64,000 nt of DNA. It comes from Cunninghamia lanceolata. Lineage: Eukaryota; Streptophyta; Pinopsida; Cupressales; Cupressaceae. Shown one piece after another: positions 57,166 to 64,000 of this stretch. Each line of letters begins with the position of its first letter. Within the stretch, counting starts at the first letter, position 1. The notes beneath the pieces are model-generated. The model did no database searches. It was not told the DNA's origin and worked only from the letters and a program-made list of their open reading frames with translations. Location: positions 11,736,001-11,800,000 of the forward strand of contig BSBN01001807.1 of assembly GCA_027924645.1 (NCBI GenBank), read 5' to 3'. The position numbers and the translations under genes were made by a program.

Positions 57166-58600
57166 GTATAGAACTAGTGAAGATGCATGCTATTGATTGG
57201 GTCATCGAACAGGTCACCCTTTGATGTTGCTAACTGATATGCCCCCGATCCATAAGCAGCTACGATCACATAAGGCCCAAGCCAATTAGGTTCGAACTTG
57301 CCTTTCTTTTTCTAATCCTGTTGATTGTGGGGGTCCTCCTTAAGTACTAGATCTCCAACTTTAAAGACTTTTGGGCGGACTCTGTGGTTGTAACTTTGTG
57401 ACATCATTTGTTGATATGCTTTGAGATGATCAAAGGCTTTCTATCTCCTTTCCTCTAGTAACTCTAGTTCTTGCAATTTGGAAACTCTGTATTCTTCATC
57501 TGTTATGAGACCTTTTAATGACACCCTGAGAGATGGTAACTTGACCTTAATGGGGAGGATAGCTTCTAATCCATAGACAAGGGTGTAAGGGGTAGTACCT
57601 GTGGGAGTGCGTATACTGGTTCTATAGGCCCACAAAGCAGGATTGAGTTGGATGTGCCAATCACAGCCAACATCATTGGCTGTCTTCTTGAGGATTTTTA
57701 AGATGGTCTTATTGGATGCTTCTGCCTGGCCGCTGCCTTGGGGCTAATAGGGTGTGGAGAAATGGTGTTGGATTTTGAATCAGTCACAGAGTTCTTGGAC
57801 ATCCTTTTTCTGAAGGGTCTTCCATTCTCCGTGATAATGGATGAGGGAATTCTGTTTCTGTAGATGAGGTAATTAAGGATGAATGAGGAGATTTGTTTAC
57901 CTATGACAGTAGTGAGGGGGACAGCTTCAATCCACCTGGTAAAGTACTCAGTGGCGGTTATTATGAATTTGTGGTTGTTGGATGAGGGTGGATGGATTTT
58001 ACCCACAAGGTCGAGTCCCTATTGGCAAAAAGGCCAAGGTGTCGTTAAAGGTCTCAACTCTTGAGCTGGTGCATGTATCAAGTTCCCATATATTTGGCAC
58101 TACTTGCACTTCTTCACAAATTGATATGAATTTGTTTCCATGTTCGGCCAATAATAACCCAAACGCATGAGTTTCTTAGCTAAGGAAGGACCGCTAGAGT
58201 GTGTTTTGCAAATCCCATCGTGCACATCTTGTAAGGTGGTTTGGGATTCTTCTCATTCTAAACAATGGAGTAAAGTACCATCTAGACCACATCGGTATAG
58301 GGTGTCGGCAATAATGGTATAACGAGAGGTTTGGCGTATAAAGGTTCATCATTGGTTTGAAGATAAGTTAGGTGGGAGGGTGTTGTCCTTGAGGTAAGTG
58401 AAAACCTTACCATACCAAGGTGAATCAGATCCAACTAATAGGCATATGGAATGGGTTTCAGGAAGATCATAAGCTGGTTGCTGAATTGATTCCACTAAGA
58501 ACTCGTACCATGACTCAGTCTCTGGTATTTCGAGAAGAGAGGCAATGGTTGCCATGGCATTTGATACTTTGTTTTTAATGCGAGGTATCTATTAAAAGAT
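57166..58600 (-). pseudogene. Gypsy E integrase
   Basis: Minus strand: HHCC zinc finger with VHDGICKTH, LGYYWPN and KKCKQCQ (58230-58080); core start GLDLVGKIHPP (one W codon now TAG); FIITATEYFTRWIEAVPL; SSIITENGRPF, where the family's second catalytic Asp (TDNG) is Glu; a [13 protein letters not shown] third motif in a shifted frame near 57730; [20 protein letters not shown] (57635-57575); C-terminus KVFKVGDLVLKEDPHN and NWLGPYVIV to about 57165. No chromodomain is seen, which with the antisense ORF fits the Tat lineage. Confidence 0.88.
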
Positions 58601-59052
58601 ATGATCACAAAGTATTCCTTAAAGTCCTTGACCATCCACTTGTATGGGACAAGCTTCTCATCTTGGTTTGGTAATCATCATTGACCTGATTGATTACTAG
58701 TTGACAATCACATAGACATGTAGCTCTTTGATTTTCCATTCTGTTGCCATCTTGAGGCCAATGACCAAGGCTTCATATTCTGCTATGTTGTTTGTGCATG
58801 GGAATAACAGACAGTAAGACTTCGGTATGGTGTCGCCACGAGGAGTTACAAACAAGATTCATGCCCTCGATCCATGGTTTCTATAGGATCCATCAAAGTA
58901 GAGCTTCCAGGAATGCATTGACATATTGAATAAAGGCTCATCTGGAAACTCAAATTGCATTATTGTGGTGTCCACTAGTGGTGCATTTGCTAATTGATCG
59001 GCAATGACTTGCCCCTTGATAGCCTTTTTGTCTACATACTCAATGTCATATT
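58601..59052 (-). pseudogene. Gypsy E RNase H, cut by copia C
   Basis: Minus strand from 59052: YDIEYVDKKAIKGQVIADQL, then MHSWKLYFDGSYRNHGSRA with a TGA, then NNIAEYEALVIGLKMATEW (archaeal-type second RNase H domain of gypsy, with D and E catalytic residues) and ELHVYVI. Copia C is inserted at the YDIEYV codons. Confidence 0.85.
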
Positions 59053-60301
59053 TGTAAGATTTAGGGCATACAACTGAGAGGTGGGGGTGAATCAGTTGTC
59101 CAAAATATTCTTCCAGTTAAACACTTTAATCCACTTTGTAATTCAGCAGCATAATAAGAAATCAATCATGGAAACACAATGCAATAAATCAAGAGCAGAA
59201 ACACATTAACACATGAGACACCAAGATTTTGACGTGGAAAACTCGGTTAAGGGAAAAACCACAGGGTGATTAATCCAAGATTGTATTCTTTGTTAGAAGA
59301 ATAGAAAGAACAAAATGGTACATGCCAATTAGGGCTCACTGCCTGAGCACACTGCTCACAAGAGGCTCACTACCTACAAGAGACACACTGTCTACAGAAT
59401 AATAAGTATCACCTACTTGAACAGGAAAGTAGCATCTTCACTATGCTTGAATCAGTTCCATTAAGCCCAATACTTCTGCTCTACCTTTCACTCTCCTCCT
59501 CACTACCACACACTCATCTCAACAAGACACACTTTGAAATGACTTTACAATCCCTTATTTATACAAGGCATCGACTTAGGAATAATCATCTAAGTCGGCA
59601 AACATCTATAAGAACATCCGCAGGATGTGTAACTCATCCGGTCAGCCAGTCTTAGGAAGAACACCATCATCCAGAAGTAATTCTTCAATTGCAAGCTCAA
59701 ACTCTAATGCGAACCACCAACAAAAACTAGACACGATCCAAGGATTTCCACAAGCTTGCCTGAATCACCAAGAACATCCGCACTTCATCTGCTTACTAAA
59801 ATCCTTCTCTCCTTGATCCAGAACCTCAAGAACACAGTCTGTCATCACTGTCACAAAGGAATAGATGCTTGCAGACCTCTAGACCATGAACCAATCAAGT
59901 TGACACTTCTTAAAGAATTCCTGAATACTCCACCAAATCTATAGAATAGGATCTTTCATTTCTAGATCTCATCGAACTTATCTGTATCACTCTGTCACCT
60001 CTGAACACCTGCCAGAAGTGGTTTTACATGAGTGGCCTCAACTTCTTCAGATCTTCATGCAGACCTCTGAAATCTCTACTGGATCACCTTAAGACACATA
60101 TCTACAAACCCTTTAAATCGTATCCTCTGATCCTCATCTTATCTTAGATTTTTACCTTACTGTCTTCACTGTTCTTCTCTATTCCTGATATGACCAATTT
60201 TCTCAATATCCTCAGCAAACAGTTCATCTAATCCTTATCATTAATGTAGCAGGAGTATGTTGACATCAATGACAACACTAGTTAGGCCCATACTTGAAAC
60301 A
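59053..60301 (-). repeat. 3' LTR of copia C
   Basis: A 1,249-bp LTR: minus strand TGTTTCAAG at 60301 to CTTACA at 59053. It has the copia block 'gtttttcccttaaccgag' and 'ttttccacgtcaaaatc' (about 59225-59265) and a terminal hairpin (arms 59070-59077 and 59092-59099 with a G-run loop). The 5 bases outside (atatt, 59048-59052) are the likely target duplication; its partner is outside the window. Confidence 0.85.
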
Positions 60302-60633
60302 ATCTCCCCCTTCGTCATTGATGGCAACATATGATGTGAAAACCTATTTTGACCATCAAGACAAGAACTTCTCCTTACTGTCACAACTCCCCATATCAGT
60401 AACAACCATTCACATGTCTTCTCTTCCTTTACTGCTCCCCCTTTGATTAGCAACCACTTGTTTTTCACATGTCTTCTCTCCTCCTTTGACATCAATGGCA
60501 AAGGGCACATACTTGCAATTCCACCACTTCATAATCATGCCTGCTGCTCGCCCTGAATAGCAGCTTCCCATCATCAATCCGGACCACAAGATATGACTGT
60601 GATATCCACCAGACTGATGCACAACAGTACACC
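60302..60633 (-). other. Polypurine tract and 3' untranslated region of copia C
   Basis: The minus strand reads GACGAAGGGGGAGATT at its end, the standard copia polypurine tract. Two more purine runs (GGAGGAGAGAAGACATGTG and a near copy) lie upstream at about 60465-60490 and 60410-60440. The ORFs here are not conserved. Confidence 0.75.
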
Positions 60634-62800
60634 TTAGTTCATCACCGGAGGGGCAATAACCCCTAACTTCTCCCTGAGATACTCAAAAGAGTCCTTAGGT
60701 AGAGGTTTAGTAAAGATGTCTGCAATCTGATCCTTGGAAGGCACAAACTCCAATTTGACTTCATTCTTGTTCACTTGCTCTCTCAAAAAGTGAAACTTGA
60801 TGGATATGTGTTTAGTCTTTGAATGCAACACCAGATTCTTAGATATGTTTATTGCACTTGAATTATCATAGAAGATTGTGATTAGCTCCTCATACTCCAC
60901 TCTTATGTCTCTTAGCATTTGCTTCAACCACAAAACATGAGTGCAACTACCTGCTGCTACAATATATTCTACTTCAGTAGTGGATAGAGATATTGCCTCT
61001 TGTTTCTTGCTCAACCAAGAAACTAATCTCTTCCCCAAAAAGAATGCTCCACCATTGGTACTCTTCTGGTCATCTACATCTCCTGCCCAATCTGCATCTG
61101 TATATGCATGAAGAGAGAAATCATGATCTCTGGGATACAACAAACCATACTCAACTGTCCCTTTTAGATATCTAAAAATCCTCTTGATTGCCGTGACATG
61201 AGATTCTCTAGAATCAACTTGGAATCTAGCAACAAGACCAACAACATTCATAATGTCAGCTCTAGTGTGAGTGAGATACAATAATCCTCCAATCATTGAC
61301 TTGTAGTTTTTCTTATCAGCCTTAGGAGAGTCATCATCTTTTCCCAATTTACATCCAATTGCCATGGGAGTATTCATTGGTTTTGAGTCTTCCATTCCAA
61401 ATTTCTTCAACAATTCTTTCACATATTTGGTCTGAGAAATGAAGATTCTTTTCTTTGTTTGAGTGATTTATAGACCCAAGAAGAAATTCATTTCACCAAG
61501 CATGGACATCTCAAACTCACTTTTCATTTGATTTGCAAAAGTTTTACACATACTATCTCTTCCTCCAAAAATTATGTCATCAACAAACACTTCAACAATC
61601 AAGATGTTTTCATGATCAATTTTGAAATACAAATTACTGTCAGCAATACCTTTCTTGAAACCAATCTTCAAAAGATGCTTATCCAATCTTTCATACTAGG
61701 CTCTTGGGGCTTGCTTCAATCCATACAGTGCTTTCTTCAACTTGCAGACCATATCACCATGATCAGACAATTGAAATCCTTCCGCTTGCTCAATGTACAC
61801 TTCTTCTTCCAAGTCACCATTCAAGAAGGCAGACTTGACATCCATCTGATATACCTTGAAATCCTTGAAAGCAGAAAAGACAAGAAATAATCTGACTGCT
61901 TCAATTCTTGCCACCAGAGCAAAAGTTTCTTCAAAATCAACTCCTTCTATTTGAGAGTAACCCTTGTAGACCAATCTAGCTTTATTTCTGATTACTTCAC
62001 CAACTTCATTCAGTTTGTTCTGGAAGACCCATTTTGTTCCAATCACATTCTTGTTTCTAGGTCCAAGAACAAGATCCCAAGTGTGATTTTTCTCAATTTG
62101 CATCAGTTCTTCCTCCATTGTTTTAGTCCAGTTTTCATCATTGCAAGATTCATTCACTGTCTTAGGTTCAATCTTTGAAATCAGACAATACTCTTCTGAA
62201 TCTTGAGCAATCCTTCTTCTTGTTTGTACACCTTTGCTTTTATCACCTATGATTTGATCTTCAGAGTGGTTCAATCTTACAAACCTAGTAACTTTAGGAG
62301 TTTCTTACACTTCTGCTTCTTGATCAGGCTCATTCAAACTTATCTCTTCTTCCTGATTTACCGGATCAGTTTGAATCTGACTTTCCGAAGAGGCTTGGGC
62401 TCCTTGACTCAAAACACCATTCTGATCATCTTCATCATATTCATAAAACCTTGAGGGTTTTTCAATTCCTTCATCAACCTTCACATTTGTACTTTCTATC
62501 TTCTTTCTCAGTCTCTTATTATAACACCGGTATGCTTTGCTTTGAGTAGAGTAACCCAAGAATATTCCTTCATCACTTCTAGCATCAAACTTTCCTAGAT
62601 CTTCATCTCTTTTAATGTAACATTTGCTACCAAAAACTCTGAAATACCTTACAGTAGGAGTGATGCCAAACCAAAGTTCATAAGGAGTCTTACTAGTATT
62701 GCTTCTAATTTGTACTCGATTGAGAGTATAGACTACAGTGCTGATAGCTTCTCTCCAAAAGATCTGAGGAACATTTGTTCCATCATCATTGTCCTAGATG
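60634..62800 (-). pseudogene. Copia C pol: reverse transcriptase and RNase H
   Basis: From high to low coordinates: integrase C-terminal GYSTQSKAYRCYNKRL (62559); linker to TAA at about 62305; RT in ORF 62274-61696 with [20 protein letters not shown] and [20 protein letters not shown]; then TAG (a W codon); ORF 61686-61468 with VEVFVDDIIFGG (palm DD box); TAA; ORF 61422-60634 with HAYTDADWAGDVDDQKST, LSTTEVEYIVAA and HSKTKHISIKFHF (RNase H), ending VIAPPVMN. Only three stops interrupt about 1,900 bp, so this is the youngest-looking element. RT and RNase H residues look intact. Confidence 0.93.
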
Positions 62801-63322
62801 CTTCTTAGATGGTCTGGTTCTTTCTCTCACTACTCCATTCTGCTATGGAGTCCTAGGAGCAGACAACTGTCTCTTTATTCCATGTTTCTCATAGAATTCT
62901 ATGAACTCATCGGATGTGAATTTTCCACCTCTATCAGACCTCAGACATTTCAATTTTAATCTAGTTTCATTCTCTACCATAGCCTTGAATATTTTGAATT
63001 TCTCAAGAGCTTTTGATTTCTCTTTCAGAAAAGTAACCCACATCATCTAGGAATAGTCATCAATTAGTAACATGAAGTATCTATCACCTTGAACACTTCT
63101 GATTCTTGCTGGACCACATAAATCAGTATGAACTAAGTCTAGTAATCTGGTAGAAGACTGTTCCTTACTTTGGAAAGTGACTCTGCTAAGATTACCCAAC
63201 TGACATTCTTTGCACAAACTATTTGTAGGTTTCACCAGTTTTGCAAGATCTCTTATAGCCTGAGTATTTCTTATCTTGATGATATTATGAAAGTTCACAT
63301 GACACATCATCCTATGCCACAA
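62801..63322 (-). pseudogene. Copia C integrase
   Basis: ORF 63322-63047 has the zinc finger (MWHRMMCHVNFHN and LCKECQLG) and HTDLCGPARI with the first catalytic Asp. After a TAG, ORF 63046-62843 has EKFKIFKAMVENETRLKLK and LRSDRGGKFTSDEF, the second Asp. The PQQNG-type motif at about 62860-62830 contains a TAG and a downstream shift, where the third catalytic Glu should be. Confidence 0.9.
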
Positions 63323-64000
63323 CCAACTCTAATCAACTTGAACAAATAAGCAACTTTACCAGTACCAACCAAGTAGAAGATATTACCTTTAGTTTGATGC
63401 AATCTCTATTCTAGAACTTTCAAAGATCTTGCATTTTCCATTCTTGAATCAGAGATCATAGCCTTTGTCCACCAACTGACCAACACTGAGAAGATTATGC
63501 TTCAATCCTTCAACATACAGTACATTACCAGTTTTGTTCCTTCCATCAAAAGAAATAGTTTCTCTTCCTCTGATTCTACCATCAGAATTATCACCAAACT
63601 TTACTACTTCTCCTTCATACCTTTCCAAATCTATGAACTTATTTTTGTCACCTATCATATGGTGAGAGAAACCACTATTAATGACCCAATCATCCTTTTC
63701 TTCAGCTTGGGTAGCCAGAGCTCTTTCTACAACTTTATGATTGACAGATTCAGAGGGCATTGGATCTTCTTCCTTGATGGCAATAAACACCCAATCACTT
63801 CCGGATTTGTTTCTTGTCTCTGATTCATCATCTGTTAGTCCTTCATTATCATCTTCTTCATGAACATAGTAACAATTCTTTTGGAACCTTGATCTGTTAG
63901 GATTTGGCCTTGAAAATCTTTCCAGACATTTTGAGGAAAAATGACAATCTTATTGCAGTTAAAACACTTAAAAGGTAATTTCCCTTCATACTTACCGGAT
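63323..64000 (-). pseudogene. Copia C gag end and protease
   Basis: ORF 63790-63449 has DDWVINSGFSHHMIGD, the protease active-site region with the family's catalytic Asp now Asn (NSG), and GLKHNLLSVGQL. Upstream, at about 63970-63920, the gag zinc knuckle CFNCNKI is followed by a one-base loss that puts its His and last Cys in another frame; the downstream frame continues acidic (HEEDDNEGL) into the protease ORF. The element continues beyond the window. Confidence 0.88.

Noticed and set aside
1..64000. CRISPR arrays, bacterial operons, rRNA or tRNA genes
   Set aside because: The tandem repeats have no spacers of constant length, and no RNA-gene signatures were seen; all context is plant nuclear.

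Overview
The window is repeat-rich nuclear DNA from a plant with a large genome. I see no intact single-copy host gene, tRNA, rRNA or CRISPR array. Plant-type En/Spm (CACTA), Ty1/copia, Tat-like Ty3/gypsy and LINE sequences, the PLS/DYW-type PPR fragment and the plant-mobile-domain-like ORFs place it in land plants. The old, deeply nested elements suggest a gymnosperm such as a conifer, but that is inference. Most coding sequence is broken by stops, mainly TAG.

Left flank (1-6336): the end of a copia-type LTR (to about 2539), a decayed LINE reverse transcriptase on the minus strand (about 2590-3780), and a 1.3 kb retroposon (4135-5432) bounded by a perfect 19-bp target-site duplication.

Main nest (6337-47464): minus-strand copia element 'B' has LTRs at 6337-7244 and 46858-47464. 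Its reverse transcriptase is split by plus-strand LTR element 'A' (5' LTR 10708-11089, 3' LTR 42843-43607). The gag-like reading frame of A is split by a 28,465-bp CACTA transposon (13477-41941) with CACTACAACA termini and a 3-bp ATT duplication. Reading is restored on both sides of each insertion. LTR divergence judged by eye (B about 84%, A about 91%) agrees with the order B, then A, then CACTA.

Inside the CACTA: a broken TNP2-type transposase gene (minus, 20.3-24.7 kb); just upstream on the same strand, a broken gene with a SET-like domain (25.0-26.6 kb); a roughly 1,060-codon ORF of unknown function broken almost only by TAG (14.7-17.9 kb); a gypsy fragment; a 1.17-kb tandem duplication with degenerate telomere-like arrays; a fragment of a second CACTA; a spliced accessory gene (32.1-33.2 kb) interrupted by a 2.2-kb retroposed ORF with a 14-bp duplication; a PPR-DYW host-gene fragment (39.1-39.7 kb); and a 12-bp minisatellite encoding Leu-Glu-Ala-Lys repeats (40.9-41.8 kb).

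Right flank (47465-64000): the LTR and gag of plus-strand gypsy 'D' interrupt the right LTR of B. They are followed by minus-strand gypsy 'E' (3' LTR to 52129, pol 57.2-59.05 kb), which carries an antisense plant-mobile-domain-like gene with its own TATA box between integrase and 3' LTR. Copia 'C' (minus; 3' LTR 59053-60301, pol to the window end) is inserted in the RNase H region of E. The region is mostly transposon history: autonomous elements, non-autonomous relatives and captured gene pieces stacked inside one another.
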